Shown: positions 38,199 to 48,820 of the stretch, piece after piece | Layout: the number at the start of each line of letters is the position of its first letter | Numbering within the stretch: the first letter of the stretch is position 1 | Source of the DNA: an uncultured Granulosicoccus sp. | GTDB taxonomy: Bacteria; Pseudomonadota; Gammaproteobacteria; Granulosicoccales; Granulosicoccaceae | Assembly: GCA_937924505.1 (NCBI GenBank) | Contig: CALDSR010000008.1 | Coordinates: forward strand, 1-64,000 | Direction of reading: 5' to 3' | Length of the DNA stretch: 64,000 bases | The notes under the pieces: generated by a model | Databases searched by the model: none | The model's input: only the letters and a program-made list of their open reading frames with translations | What the model was told of the DNA's origin: nothing | Made by a program: the position numbers and the translations under genes

Positions 38199-39206
38199 TC
38201 AAACCTGATAGTAATCGCGGTACCAGTCGACAAAGCGCGCGACACCGTCTTCAACACTGGTGTCGGGTTTGTAGTCGACATCTCGGACAAGGTCGCTGAC
38301 ATCGGCATAGGTATCTGGTACGTCACCAGCTTGCAGTGGCAGCAGATTCTTTTCGGCGGTCTTGTTCAGGCAACCTTCCAGTACACGAATATAGTGTTCA
38401 AGATCCACAGGCTCATTGTTACCGATGTTATAGATGCAAAAAGGTGCTGAACTTGATGCAGGGTCAGGCTTGTCGCTATCGAATGCCGGGTTGGCCGTCG
38501 CGACTTTGTCCAGCGTGCGAACAACACCTTCGACGATGTCTTCAACGAACGTAAAATCTCGCTTGTGTTTGCCATAGTTGAATACATCAATCGGTTTGCC
38601 GGCAAGTATGTTTTTGGTGAACAGGAATAGAGCCATGTCAGGACGCCCCCACGGGCCATAAACCGTAAAAAACCGCAGTCCGGTCGTTGGCAACTCGAAC
38701 AGATGGCTATATGTGTGCGCCATCAATTCGTTGGATTTTTTGGTGGCTGCATACAGGCTGACGGGGTGATCGACCGACTCGTGAGTGGAGAATGGCATAT
38801 TGGTGTGATTGCCGTAGACCGAGCTCGTTGACGCATAAACCAGATGTTCGACGCCTTTGTGTCTGCAGTTTTCCAAAACATTCATGAATCCAAGAATATT
38901 GGCATCGATGTAGGCGTAGGGGTTTTCCAACGAATATCGCACACCGGCTTGAGCCGCAAGATTTACGACTCGTTGTGGTTGATGGTCACGAAAAGTCTTT
39001 TCCATCAAGTCGCGGTCTTCAATATTTCCGCGTACTTCGGTGAAGCCATCAAACGCCTTAACTCGCTCAAGGCGAGCGAGTTTCAGGTTCACGTCGTAGT
39101 AATCATTGACGTTATCCACGCCAATGACCTCGTCACCGCGTGCCAGTAACTTTAACGCAAGCGTCGAGCCGATAAAGCCCGCGGTTCCAGTGACAAGAAT
39201 TTTCAT
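38199..39206 (-). CDS. NAD-dependent epimerase, UDP-glucuronate 4-epimerase type
   Basis: 335 residues. Extended [19 protein letters not shown] (NAD-binding, residues 7-22), [16 protein letters not shown], which is typical of UDP-glucuronate 4-epimerases (CapI type), the catalytic Tyr-Lys in [11 protein letters not shown], and [12 protein letters not shown]. It converts UDP-GlcA to UDP-GalA, or the N-acetyl uronates if paired with the dehydrogenase upstream. That gene ends 31 bases before this start on the same strand, so the pair acts together in making uronic-acid donors for surface polysaccharide. Confidence 0.87.
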   Translation of the reverse strand: MKILVTGTAGFIGSTLALKLLARGDEVIGVDNVNDYYDVNLKLARLERVKAFDGFTEVRGNIEDRDLMEKTFRDHQPQRVVNLAAQAGVRYSLENPYAYIDANILGFMNVLENCRHKGVEHLVYASTSSVYGNHTNMPFSTHESVDHPVSLYAATKKSNELMAHTYSHLFELPTTGLRFFTVYGPWGRPDMALFLFTKNILAGKPIDVFNYGKHKRDFTFVEDIVEGVVRTLDKVATANPAFDSDKPDPASSSAPFCIYNIGNNEPVDLEHYIRVLEGCLNKTAEKNLLPLQAGDVPDTYADVSDLVRDVDYKPDTSVEDGVARFVDWYRDYYQV

Positions 39207-39237
39207 GAGTCGTAGGATCTGTAGGAGTTTTTAAACA

Positions 39238-40518
39238 TTAGAGTCGGGCATCAACGCTGTCTTTGGGCAACACGCTTTTGATGTCGTAGAGGACGTGTTT
39301 CGGTTTACCGAGTTCACGAATCGCATCGGCACCCATTGACACGAAATCGTCATGGGCAACAGCAAGAATTACAGCGTCATAGTAATTCTTGTTCGGATTC
39401 TGGATTGGTGTGATGCCATATTCTTGCGTGGCTTCGTCCGCATCAACCCATGGGTCGTATACATCAATATTGGCATGGTAGTGATCAAGTTCTTCGATAA
39501 TATCCACGACACGTGTATTACGCAGGTCGGGGCAGTTTTCCTTGAACGCCAAGCCGAGAATCAGGATGTTGGCACCAACGACATGGATCTTGCGGCGGGT
39601 CAGCATTTTCACGACACGCTCGGCGATAAATGAACCCATGCCATCGTTGATCTGACGTCCAGCCAGGATCACCTGCGGGTAATAGCCAATCTCTTGTGCC
39701 TTGTGCGTCAGGTAGTAGGGATCCACACTGATGCAATGTCCACCCACAAGGCCTGGCCGAAAATTCAGAAAATTCCATTTGGTGCCTGCAGCCTCGAGCA
39801 CCTCAAGCGTATCGATACCGAGCTTGTCGAAAATCAAGGCAAGCTCGTTGATCAGCGCTATGTTCAGATCACGTTGTGTATTCTCGATTACCTTTGCGGC
39901 CTCGGCTACCTTGATAGAGCTGGCCAAGTGCGTGCCGGCTGTGATAATTCTTTGATAAAGCGCGTCGACTTCTTTGGCAACATCTGGCGTGGAGCCTGCA
40001 GTCACTTTCATAATTGTACTGACGCGATGTTCCTTGTCCCCCGGATTGATTCGCTCAGGGCTGTAGCCGGCAAAGAAATCCTTGTTGAAGGTTAGTCCTG
40101 ATTCACGTTCGATGATCGGAATGCAGACCTCTTCAGTCGCGCCCGGGAAGACGGTCGATTCGTAAATGACGACAGTATCGGGACTGAGGATTTTTCCGAT
40201 TGTTTCGCTAGCACGGATCAACGGGGTCAGATCCGGTTGTTTATGCTGGTTGATTGGTGTCGGTACGGTGACAATAAATACTTTGCACTGTGCGATCTCG
40301 CGAGGATCGGATGCGAATTCCAGACGGGTGGCTGTCGCCATTTCCGCCGCAGTTACTTCACGCGTCCTGTCGTACTGTTGCTTCAGTTCGTCAATTCGCG
40401 CTTCATCGATATCAAAACCAATGGTGGGCGATGATTTGCCAAACTCCACGGCCAGGGGCAAACCAACATAGCCGAGGCCAACTACGGCTATCTGGTCGCC
40501 CGCACGAATTTGAAACAT
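39238..40518 (-). CDS. UDP-N-acetyl-hexosamine 6-dehydrogenase (WbpO/TviB type)
   Basis: 426 residues from ATG 40518; a TTG six codons upstream is a weaker alternative. Nucleotide-sugar dehydrogenase oxidising C6 to a carboxylate with two NAD. N-terminal [17 protein letters not shown] (NAD site), [11 protein letters not shown], the catalytic Cys in [19 protein letters not shown], and C-terminal [15 protein letters not shown]. The sequence style is that of TviB/WbpO (UDP-GlcNAc or UDP-GalNAc), not of UDP-glucose dehydrogenase, but the exact substrate is inferred. It lies upstream of the epimerase. Confidence 0.87.
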   Translation of the reverse strand: MFQIRAGDQIAVVGLGYVGLPLAVEFGKSSPTIGFDIDEARIDELKQQYDRTREVTAAEMATATRLEFASDPREIAQCKVFIVTVPTPINQHKQPDLTPLIRASETIGKILSPDTVVIYESTVFPGATEEVCIPIIERESGLTFNKDFFAGYSPERINPGDKEHRVSTIMKVTAGSTPDVAKEVDALYQRIITAGTHLASSIKVAEAAKVIENTQRDLNIALINELALIFDKLGIDTLEVLEAAGTKWNFLNFRPGLVGGHCISVDPYYLTHKAQEIGYYPQVILAGRQINDGMGSFIAERVVKMLTRRKIHVVGANILILGLAFKENCPDLRNTRVVDIIEELDHYHANIDVYDPWVDADEATQEYGITPIQNPNKNYYDAVILAVAHDDFVSMGADAIRELGKPKHVLYDIKSVLPKDSVDARL

Positions 40519-40825
40519 GGTTAAATGTGGTCCCAACAGTGACGTAATTCACTAAATTGGCAAGATTGCCTCAAGAAGTCTTTGAATTTACGAGCATCAA
40601 TTATACGAGCGTAGATCGTACTAGCAGTAATTCAAATCGCTGGGATGTGACGCTATGCAAATTTCGTGGAGTCGCAAGCCATACCATGTCAATTTTCTCT
40701 ATATTGTTTTGCGGTATTGTCTGAAATTGCCTCGTTAATTGCATAGCCTTAAATCTAGTGTGGGTTTTCTGACTTGTCAGCTTGAACCTGTAAAGCTCAA
40801 GCACAGACGAAAATTTATAATTTAA
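40519..40825. other. Divergent region between polysaccharide genes
   Basis: About 300 AT-rich bases separate the leftward dehydrogenase/epimerase pair from the rightward phosphotransferase. It must hold promoters for both directions. I see no strong hairpin, repeat or clear -35/-10 pair, and no gene. Confidence 0.3.
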
Positions 40826-42238
40826 GTGGCTACTCTCAAACTCTTCAAAATACATTTACGGGTGCCGTTTCTGCTGTTGGCGCTACTGGAATTCTGTATT
40901 TGTGTCGCTGCGGTTTATGTTGCGATCTACGTACGATTTGATGGCGACGAGACGCAGATCTCTGGAAGCATCAACTCTCCGGTTATTACGTCCATATTGT
41001 TCGGTCTCGTCATGCCGATAACCATGTTGGCCATGGGGCTTTATCAAAGCCGCTTTCGCGGTGGGGTGCTCGGCGTTTTTTTGCGCTCGGTCATCGGTTT
41101 TGCCAGTGGTGCCGCTATTCTGGCGTTGCTTTACTACGTGATACCAGCGCTCTACCTTGGACGTGGCGTTTTCGGGCTTGCCATCGTTATCGCTTTTTTT
41201 ATGGTCGGTACAATTCGTCCGCTGTTTTTCTATTACGTCGATCGGGATGTACTCAAGATCCGCGTACTGGTGCTCGGTGCCGGCGAAAAGGCTGCCTCGA
41301 TCATGCAGCGGATGCGTCGCCGGGTGGATCGTCGCGGTTTTCGCATCGTGGGGTACGTGCCGCTGGCTTCAGACGTCGGGGTGGTTATCGATGATGAGAA
41401 ACGGTTGGATTTGGGAAACCGAACGCTGCTGGAAATCGCCCAGGAAACTGATGTTGACGAGATAGTCGTTGCAGCTGACGAGCGGCGAAACGGGATTCCA
41501 CTAAACGATCTGCTTGACTGCAAGTTGCATGGAATCGACGTTATAGATTTGCTGAGCTTCTTCGAACGTGAGCAGGGTAAGTTACCGCTCGACATCCTGC
41601 GACCAGACTGGCTCATCTACTCTGACGGCTTTCAGCGGGGCATCTTACGCGACGTCTTCAAGCGAATGTTCGACATCTTCGCCAGCCTCCTCATCCTCAG
41701 TATTACCTGGCCGTTCATGGCGCTGGCGGTGGTGGCTATCAAGGCCGAAGAGGGGCGCCAGGCGCCTTTGCTTTACCGTCAGGAGCGCATCGGCTATCGG
41801 GGTAAAAAATTTGGCGTTTTCAAGTTTCGCAGTATGCGAGTTGACGCGGAACAGGCGGGGGTCGCGCAGTGGGCTACCAAAAACGATTCACGTGTCACCC
41901 GAGCTGGCAGCATTATGCGTCGGACTCGCATCGACGAATTGCCGCAGATTTTCAATGTACTGCGTGGTGATATGAGTTTTGTGGGTCCTCGTCCGGAGCG
42001 CCCGCAATTTGTCGCCGAGCTGGCCAAGGTCATCCCGTATTACCATGAGCGCCACGCGGTGAAGCCCGGAATAACGGGTTGGGCACAGGTTTGTTACCCC
42101 TATGGAGCATCGGTTGAGGATTCATCGCAGAAGCAGGAATTCGACCTGTATTACATAAAGAATCACACGATCTTTCTGGATATGTTGATTCTGTGCCAGA
42201 CCGCTGAAGTCGTACTTTTTGGCAAAGGCGCCCGCTAG
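40826..42238 (+). CDS. Initiating sugar transferase (polyprenyl glycosyl-phosphotransferase)
   Basis: 470 residues from GTG 40826, without a clear ribosome-binding site. Four N-terminal membrane segments (from about 12-34 to 113-135), a central soluble Rossmann-like domain (LVLGAGEKAA near 149), a further membrane segment near 280-300, and the C-terminal catalytic domain: FGVFKFRSMRVDAE, RIDELPQIFNVLRGDMSFVG and PRPERP. It transfers a sugar-phosphate to undecaprenyl phosphate at the inner membrane, starting an exopolysaccharide repeat. Architecture fits the WbaP/EpsB-2 type. No flippase, polymerase or glycosyltransferases are near. Confidence 0.92.
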   Translation: MATLKLFKIHLRVPFLLLALLEFCICVAAVYVAIYVRFDGDETQISGSINSPVITSILFGLVMPITMLAMGLYQSRFRGGVLGVFLRSVIGFASGAAILALLYYVIPALYLGRGVFGLAIVIAFFMVGTIRPLFFYYVDRDVLKIRVLVLGAGEKAASIMQRMRRRVDRRGFRIVGYVPLASDVGVVIDDEKRLDLGNRTLLEIAQETDVDEIVVAADERRNGIPLNDLLDCKLHGIDVIDLLSFFEREQGKLPLDILRPDWLIYSDGFQRGILRDVFKRMFDIFASLLILSITWPFMALAVVAIKAEEGRQAPLLYRQERIGYRGKKFGVFKFRSMRVDAEQAGVAQWATKNDSRVTRAGSIMRRTRIDELPQIFNVLRGDMSFVGPRPERPQFVAELAKVIPYYHERHAVKPGITGWAQVCYPYGASVEDSSQKQEFDLYYIKNHTIFLDMLILCQTAEVVLFGKGAR

Positions 42239-42658
42239 CAGGGGATCTTCCGCTCCCGCAAACGCGATCCTGACGACCCAGAGACGTCAGGAACACCGTG
42301 ACGACAGCTGATCGAACACTTTATCCCGGCGATTGGCACGACCTTTTGTAATTGCAGGCTGGAAATCCTCAAGCCTTGTACCCACTATGACGTGACACGG
42401 GAATAGTTGCGATTTCCAGCGCCAACTTTTATGACTTTCCCCGAGTTTGATGTGATCGTCATCTTCAACCCTGTTTTACGGGTCTACACTTGATTTTCAG
42501 GTGATTGGCCAAAGAAAACGGTAAATTTGAAGTTGGGACACTTGCCGACCCGGTTTTGGGGTACGGAAATTGCGATTTCGGGAGACTCGCTGTCACAGCG
42601 TCTCCCGGATTCACCATACAATTCAGGGAAATGCACGTCACCTACGTAGGCACAGTTG
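42239..42658. other. Intergenic region before clpS, 420 bases
   Basis: No gene is seen. The distinct element is an inverted repeat at 42579-42607: CGGGAGA pairs with TCTCCCG and, inside it, CGCTG with CAGCG around TCA, with two unpaired bases on one side. It is 52 bases before the clpS ATG, without a T-tract, and is a leader hairpin or operator candidate. Confidence 0.4.
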
Positions 42659-42976
42659 ATGAGTGAGGAAGACAACGATTTTGAAGGCGGCTTGGCGGTT
42701 GAGACGGCCAAACCGAAATTAACGAAACCACCACTGTGGAAAGTGGTCCTATTAAATGACGATTACACTCCAATGGAATTTGTGGTGGAAGTCTTGCAAG
42801 TGTTTTTCAAACTGGATCAGGAGCAGGCGACTCGCGTGATGCTCCACGTACATCAGAGAGGAAAAGGTGTGTGTGGTGTTTTCACACGGGAAATCGCAGA
42901 GACCAAGGTGGCTCAAGTGACGCAGTATGCACGTGAGAGCAAACATCCCTTGCTGTGCGAGATGGAGGAAGCTTGA
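42659..42976 (+). CDS. clpS: ClpS adaptor protein
   Basis: 105 residues from ATG 42659 (E. coli 106). Delivers N-end-rule substrates to ClpAP. Conserved core: [20 protein letters not shown] (Asn-Asp pair of the N-degron pocket) and [20 protein letters not shown] (His of the pocket). An acidic flexible N-terminus precedes. clpA follows after 92 bases. Confidence 0.97.
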   Translation: MSEEDNDFEGGLAVETAKPKLTKPPLWKVVLLNDDYTPMEFVVEVLQVFFKLDQEQATRVMLHVHQRGKGVCGVFTREIAETKVAQVTQYARESKHPLLCEMEEA

Positions 42977-43068
42977 GACCGAGCGGCCAATGATAGCCAA
43001 CAGGTTGACTTGAGCACCAGAACGACAGAATGACTAGCTAACGAAGGTAGACGCGGACAACATCGACA

Positions 43069-45354
43069 ATGTTAAGTAAAGAGCTTGAATTTACACTCAA
43101 CAATGCATTCAAGGAAGCGCGAGCGCGTCGCTTCGAGTTCATGACGGTTGAGCATCTACTACTGGCGCTGATCGATAATCCGACGGCAGCCCAGGTTCTG
43201 CGTGCCTGCGGTGGCGATCTTGATAGTTTGAGAGATGAGCTGGACAGTTTCGTCGATGAAAATACGCCGTTGCTTGATGAAAATGACACGCGTGAAACCC
43301 AGCCGACGCTCGGTTTTCAGCGTGTACTGCAGCGCGCGGTGTTTCACGTTCAGAGCTCAGGCAAAAAAGAAGTTACGGGTGCAAATGTGCTCGTTGCCAT
43401 CTTTGGTGAGCAGGATTCGCAAACCGTTTATCTTCTGAACAAGCAGAACATCACACGTCTTGATGTTGTCAATTACATTTCGCACGGTATCGCCAAGAAT
43501 TCTTCCGACGAGCAAGAGGAAACCGAAGAGGGTGGTGCTGAATACGGTGCCGAAGAAGCTGAAAATGATGCCAAGCCACTGGACAAGTATGCGACTAATC
43601 TTAATCAGAAGGCGCAGGCCGGCGAAATTGACCCTTTGATAGGTCGTGATCATGAAGTCGAGCGCGCCTCTCAGGTTCTATGCCGACGCCGCAAAAACAA
43701 TCCTTTGTTGGTGGGCGAAGCTGGCGTTGGTAAAACGGCTATCGCCGAAGGTCTTGCCAAGAAAATTATTGATGGTGAGGTACCGGAAGTCCTGTCTGAA
43801 GCCGTGATTTATTCACTTGATCTAGGCGCACTGGTTGCAGGCACGAAGTACCGTGGCGATTTTGAAAAACGCCTGAAAAGCATTCTGACACAGCTCAAGA
43901 AAGAGCCCGGTGCGGTTCTGTTCATCGACGAAATTCACACCATCATTGGTGCTGGAGCTGCGTCTGGCGGTGTCATGGATGCTTCCAACCTGATCAAGCC
44001 GATGTTGGCCTCCGGTGAGCTCAAGTGCATTGGCTCAACCACCTATCAGGAATACAGAGGCATCTTCGAGAAAGATCGCGCACTATCCCGCCGATTTCAG
44101 AAAATCGATGTGGTCGAACCGTCGGTTGATCAGACATTCGAGATTCTCAAGGGCTTGAAGACGCGCTATGAAGAATTCCATGAGGTCAAGTACTCGACCA
44201 ATGCGCTGAAAACAGCCGCTGAGTTGTCAGGTCGTTATATCAATGATCGTTTTTTGCCGGACAAGGCAATCGATGTTATTGACGAAGCCGGTGCAAGCCA
44301 CCGTGTCAAGGGCGCGGCCACCAAAGGGAAGAAACAGATTAACGTCAAGGACATCGAGGCTATCGTAGCCAAGATCGCGCGCATCCCGGAAAAAAGTGTG
44401 TCCTCGACTGACATGGACAAGCTTCGAACCTTGGCCCGCGATATGGGTATGTTGGTATTCGGTCAGGATGAAGCCATCGAAACGCTTGGAGCAGCGATCA
44501 AGATGTCACGTTCTGGTCTCGGTCCTCAGGACAAGCCGATTGGTAGCTTCATGTTTGCAGGTCCAACCGGGGTCGGTAAAACTGAAGTCACCAAACAGCT
44601 TGCCCAGATCATGGGTATCGAGCTGATTCGTTTTGACATGTCTGAATACATGGAGCGTCATACGGTCTCACGTTTGATCGGTGCACCCCCAGGTTATGTT
44701 GGTTTTGATCAAGGTGGCTTGTTGACTGATGCGGTTATTCAGTCACCGCATGCGGTCGTTCTTCTGGATGAGATCGAAAAGGCACACCCGGATGTCTTTA
44801 ACCTGCTGTTGCAGGTCATGGATCACGGAACCTTGACTGACAATAATGGCCGTAAAGCCGATTTCCGCAATATTATTTTGGTCATGACGACCAATGCGGG
44901 TGCTGAATCCATCTCACGAACCACGATGGGATTCACTCAGCAGGATCACGCGACCGATGGAATGGAGGCGGTGAATAAAATGTTTACCCCTGAATTCCGC
45001 AACAGACTCGATGCCATCATTCAGTTCAAGCCTCTGGACAAGAGCATCATTCTCAATGTGGTTGACAAGTTCATCATAGAACTCGAAGCGCAGCTTGAAG
45101 AAAAAAATGTATCCATTGACTTCAGTACCGAAGCGAAGGTCTGGTTGGCCGAGCATGGATTTGATGCTCGAATGGGTGCGCGCCCAATGGCGCGTATCAT
45201 CAGCGAGAACATCAAAAAGCCACTGGCAGACGAGATCCTGTTCGGCCAGTTGTCAAAAGGTGGACGGGTTCGAGTGATCCTCGACGAGAAAGGCGATATC
45301 GATTTCGTCTTTGAGAGCAAAGAGAACAAGGAAGCGACGACCTCGAAAGCCTGA
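43069..45354 (+). CDS. clpA: ClpA ATPase of the ClpAP protease
   Basis: 761 residues (E. coli 758). AAA+ unfoldase. The N-domain (1-145) binds ClpS. D1 has Walker [14 protein letters not shown] near 219; D2 has [13 protein letters not shown] near 500. IDEIHTI and [13 protein letters not shown] are the Walker B sites. The ClpP-binding IGL-type loop is expected in D2 but not verified. The end is rich in Glu/Lys/Ala. Convergent with infA. Confidence 0.97.
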   Translation: MLSKELEFTLNNAFKEARARRFEFMTVEHLLLALIDNPTAAQVLRACGGDLDSLRDELDSFVDENTPLLDENDTRETQPTLGFQRVLQRAVFHVQSSGKKEVTGANVLVAIFGEQDSQTVYLLNKQNITRLDVVNYISHGIAKNSSDEQEETEEGGAEYGAEEAENDAKPLDKYATNLNQKAQAGEIDPLIGRDHEVERASQVLCRRRKNNPLLVGEAGVGKTAIAEGLAKKIIDGEVPEVLSEAVIYSLDLGALVAGTKYRGDFEKRLKSILTQLKKEPGAVLFIDEIHTIIGAGAASGGVMDASNLIKPMLASGELKCIGSTTYQEYRGIFEKDRALSRRFQKIDVVEPSVDQTFEILKGLKTRYEEFHEVKYSTNALKTAAELSGRYINDRFLPDKAIDVIDEAGASHRVKGAATKGKKQINVKDIEAIVAKIARIPEKSVSSTDMDKLRTLARDMGMLVFGQDEAIETLGAAIKMSRSGLGPQDKPIGSFMFAGPTGVGKTEVTKQLAQIMGIELIRFDMSEYMERHTVSRLIGAPPGYVGFDQGGLLTDAVIQSPHAVVLLDEIEKAHPDVFNLLLQVMDHGTLTDNNGRKADFRNIILVMTTNAGAESISRTTMGFTQQDHATDGMEAVNKMFTPEFRNRLDAIIQFKPLDKSIILNVVDKFIIELEAQLEEKNVSIDFSTEAKVWLAEHGFDARMGARPMARIISENIKKPLADEILFGQLSKGGRVRVILDEKGDIDFVFESKENKEATTSKA

Positions 45355-45393
45355 GTGGCTTCGAGGCGTTGGATCAATCAAATGCCATGCTCA

Positions 45394-45417
45394 AAGGGCG
45401 GCCGACTGGCTGCCCTT
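45394..45417. terminator. Hairpin between convergent clpA and infA
   Basis: AAGGGCGGCC pairs with GGCTGCCCTT around GACT, a 10-bp stem with one G-T pair. No long T-tract on either strand (TTTGA on the minus side), so it is a weak shared terminator at best. Confidence 0.45.
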
Positions 45418-45445
45418 GACGAAATCACGAACTCAACACAAGTAA

Positions 45446-45664
45446 TTAACGGCTACGGTACGTGATGCGACCTTTGGACAGGTCATAGGGTGTCATCTGT
45501 ACAGTGACTTTGTCACCGGTCAGAATGCGGATGTAGTGCTTGCGCATCTTGCCAGAGATGTGCGCTGTCACCACATGCCCGTTTTCGAGTTCGACTCGAA
45601 ACATGGTGTTAGGAAGGGTATCAATAACGGTACCTTCCATTTCTATGGGTTCTTCTTTAGCCAT
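45446..45664 (-). CDS. infA: Translation initiation factor IF-1
   Basis: 72 residues, the exact standard length. Single OB-fold S1-type protein binding the 30S A site. [37 protein letters not shown] and [11 protein letters not shown] are diagnostic. It is convergent to clpA, as in many gammaproteobacteria; the usual aat/ate neighbours are absent here. Confidence 0.98.
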   Translation of the reverse strand: MAKEEPIEMEGTVIDTLPNTMFRVELENGHVVTAHISGKMRKHYIRILTGDKVTVQMTPYDLSKGRITYRSR

Positions 45665-45723
45665 TAATCCTCATTACTTACTCGGTCGCGCCTCAAGGGC
45701 TGCTTGGGTGTTGCTGCTACGGT

Positions 45724-45921
45724 TTAACTGGCGCCATTATCACCATCTGGGCCGTTACCGCAAGTGCCGGGGGCACAGAATATCGGATTCGGCGCAATGG
45801 TATACGCTGACGTTCTTTTGATCATGGCGATTGCCGACGGATTATTCAAGATTGGGATCTTTCGTTTGTATCCGTCGCTGCCGGCACCCATAATAGAGAG
45901 ATGTACGACACTTTGCTTCAT
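45724..45921 (-). CDS. Possible small protein upstream of infA (doubtful)
   Basis: A 65-codon frame on the infA strand, ending 59 bases before infA. It has reasonable codon use and an odd end, FCAPGTCGNGPDGDNGAS, with two Cys and Gly/Asp-rich sequence. A start at the inner ATG 45891 would give 55 residues. Its first 21 bases overlap the divergent DUF1249 gene. No ribosome-binding site or family is recognised. It may be chance. Confidence 0.2.
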   Translation of the reverse strand: MKQSVVHLSIMGAGSDGYKRKIPILNNPSAIAMIKRTSAYTIAPNPIFCAPGTCGNGPDGDNGAS

Positions 45922-46392
45922 AAACCGAAAAACAGCGGCAGATTTGCCTCGCTGATGGAGCTGTATGAGCAGAACTACGTTCTGATTCGACTACTTGCGC
46001 CTGAGCTCAAGACGATGGCTGACAGGGAGTTTGTCTCCATCGCTACAGATGCCATGCCGCTGGTGCTTGATCACCTTGTTCACAACCGTTACACAACGAC
46101 ATTCAAGCTAACTTACCAGTTCTCTTCGGGTCAGCGTCACGCTCGAGAGCCAAATCTGGAGATTCGCTTGTACCACGACGCGCGAACTTGTGAGGTCATG
46201 AGTGGACTGTTGCCGGGTGGCCGGCATGAAATTCGACGCACCCGTGATCTCGAAGAGGGAAGGCGATTAAATCGATTCCTCAACAAGTGGCTGCGTTTCT
46301 GTCTGCGGCAAGGGCACGGTTTTACCGAGGTGTCTCGGGAAACAACACTTCAACCATCCGAAGCGCGTCAGCGGCTTGTCAAATTGCCCTGA
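45901..46392 (+). CDS. DUF1249 family protein (YqiB-like)
   Basis: 163 residues (YqiB about 140). Conserved pieces of the family: LMELYEQNYVLIRLLAPEL at the start, RYTTTFKLTYQF, the central EIRLYHDARTCEV, and NRFLNKWLRFCLRQGHG at the end. Cytoplasmic, function unknown. In enterobacteria the gene is next to cpdA/nudF; neither is here. Confidence 0.85.
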   Translation: MYDTLLHKPKNSGRFASLMELYEQNYVLIRLLAPELKTMADREFVSIATDAMPLVLDHLVHNRYTTTFKLTYQFSSGQRHAREPNLEIRLYHDARTCEVMSGLLPGGRHEIRRTRDLEEGRRLNRFLNKWLRFCLRQGHGFTEVSRETTLQPSEARQRLVKLP

Positions 46393-46429
46393 CAAACGCT
46401 GAAACCCGAATAGCTGCAGCGGCTTTCGG

Positions 46430-46996
46430 CTAGCGCAGGCAATGTCGGTTATAGCTCTTTTGGTAGCGTGCCATGTGCAAAACCGTATTGTCCATGTCGG
46501 CTGGCGACAGGCGAACCTTCAATCGACGCTCAAGTGAAACGACTCGCTTTTGCAAATCTTCACAGCGACTCTGCTTGCTGGCTGCCACCGTTATCGTTGT
46601 CGAATCCGTATCGTTGCCGGCAACTGTGTCGGCACTCTCAGTCGCTGCAGCGACGCTCGGTTCCGCACGGGTAATCCCTTGCTTGATATTGTTGGCATTC
46701 GGCGCATAGCTCAGTCGCTTGGATGCTTCAACTGACACGTCTGCCGGTGCGACGTTCGACAGCGTTGCGCTTTCGGGTTTCGCCTGTTTGACAGGAACCG
46801 CTGGCTTCGCCGATGTACTTGCGATACTTGCTGGTGATTTCTTCATGGCGCCGATGCGTTCAAACTCGATACCCGCTGCTGGCGGATTCGGGGAAAAGGT
46901 AATTGAGCCATCTGGCTCTACCCACTTGTACAGACCGTCAGCGAACACCGTGCCGGCGGCAAGAACAAGGCTTAAAAGGCTGATTGTGCGAATCAT
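46430..46996 (-). CDS. DUF4124 domain periplasmic protein
   Basis: 188 residues from ATG 46996 (a TTG at 47038 adds a non-family extension). Signal peptide 1-18 (LSLVLAAGTVFA). Then the short DUF4124 domain: GLYKWVEPDGSITFSPNPPA. The middle is Ala/Ser/Thr/Val-rich and disordered. The C-terminus has a coiled coil and Cys pair (SRCEDLQKRVVSLERRLKV to NRHCLR) that may form a disulphide. Function unknown. Divergent from crcB with 53 bases between starts. Confidence 0.75.
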   Translation of the reverse strand: MIRTISLLSLVLAAGTVFADGLYKWVEPDGSITFSPNPPAAGIEFERIGAMKKSPASIASTSAKPAVPVKQAKPESATLSNVAPADVSVEASKRLSYAPNANNIKQGITRAEPSVAAATESADTVAGNDTDSTTITVAASKQSRCEDLQKRVVSLERRLKVRLSPADMDNTVLHMARYQKSYNRHCLR

Positions 46997-47049
46997 ATTG
47001 TCAGGTTTTACGCTAGAGTCCAAGGCATGCCAATGCAATCTCAGTGCCG

Positions 47050-47430
47050 ATGAGCCAAGCCGTGCATTACTTGAGTGTAGCTTTCGGTGGCGCCTTGGGT
47101 GCCTGTCTTCGCTACGCCATCAATCTGGGGCTCGCCTCGTCGATGGGAAAGCTGCCCGCAGCAACATTGCTGGTGAACGTCCTCGGCAGTTTTATGGCGG
47201 GGTTTCTGACCACCTGGTTCCTGCATCGTTCTTTCGGCAATATATCTCTACAGCTTTTCTTGACGGTGGGCTTTCTGGGGGCGTTCACGACGTTTTCAGC
47301 TTTTTCGGTCGAGACGATGCGTCTATTCGAGGCTGGTCATCTGGCGTCAGCATTTGCTAACGTTTTACTCAATCTCCTTGCTTGTCTGTTGGCTGTGTTC
47401 ATTGGGGCAGCCGCTGCGCGTCTCGTGTGA
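47050..47430 (+). CDS. crcB: Fluoride channel CrcB/Fluc
   Basis: 126 residues from ATG 47050 (GTG two codons earlier possible). Four membrane helices; works as an antiparallel dimer exporting fluoride across the inner membrane. Landmarks GGALGACLRYAIN, LLVNVLGSFMAGFL (channel Asn) and GFLGAFTTFSAFSVE (phenylalanine box and Na site). I see no fluoride-riboswitch consensus upstream. serS follows after 63 bases, as in Pseudomonas. Confidence 0.95.
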   Translation: MSQAVHYLSVAFGGALGACLRYAINLGLASSMGKLPAATLLVNVLGSFMAGFLTTWFLHRSFGNISLQLFLTVGFLGAFTTFSAFSVETMRLFEAGHLASAFANVLLNLLACLLAVFIGAAAARLV

Positions 47431-47487
47431 GATACTGGTGTTTCAAGGCCAAGGCTACGGCGTAACCGTCTCTCGAGTAATCAATAA

Positions 47488-48816
<1,329 letters not shown>

Positions 48817-48820
48817 CACG

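Noticed and set aside
46997..47049. Fluoride riboswitch before crcB
   Set aside because: Only about 50 bases separate the divergent starts, and no sequence resembling the conserved crcB-motif pseudoknot is seen.
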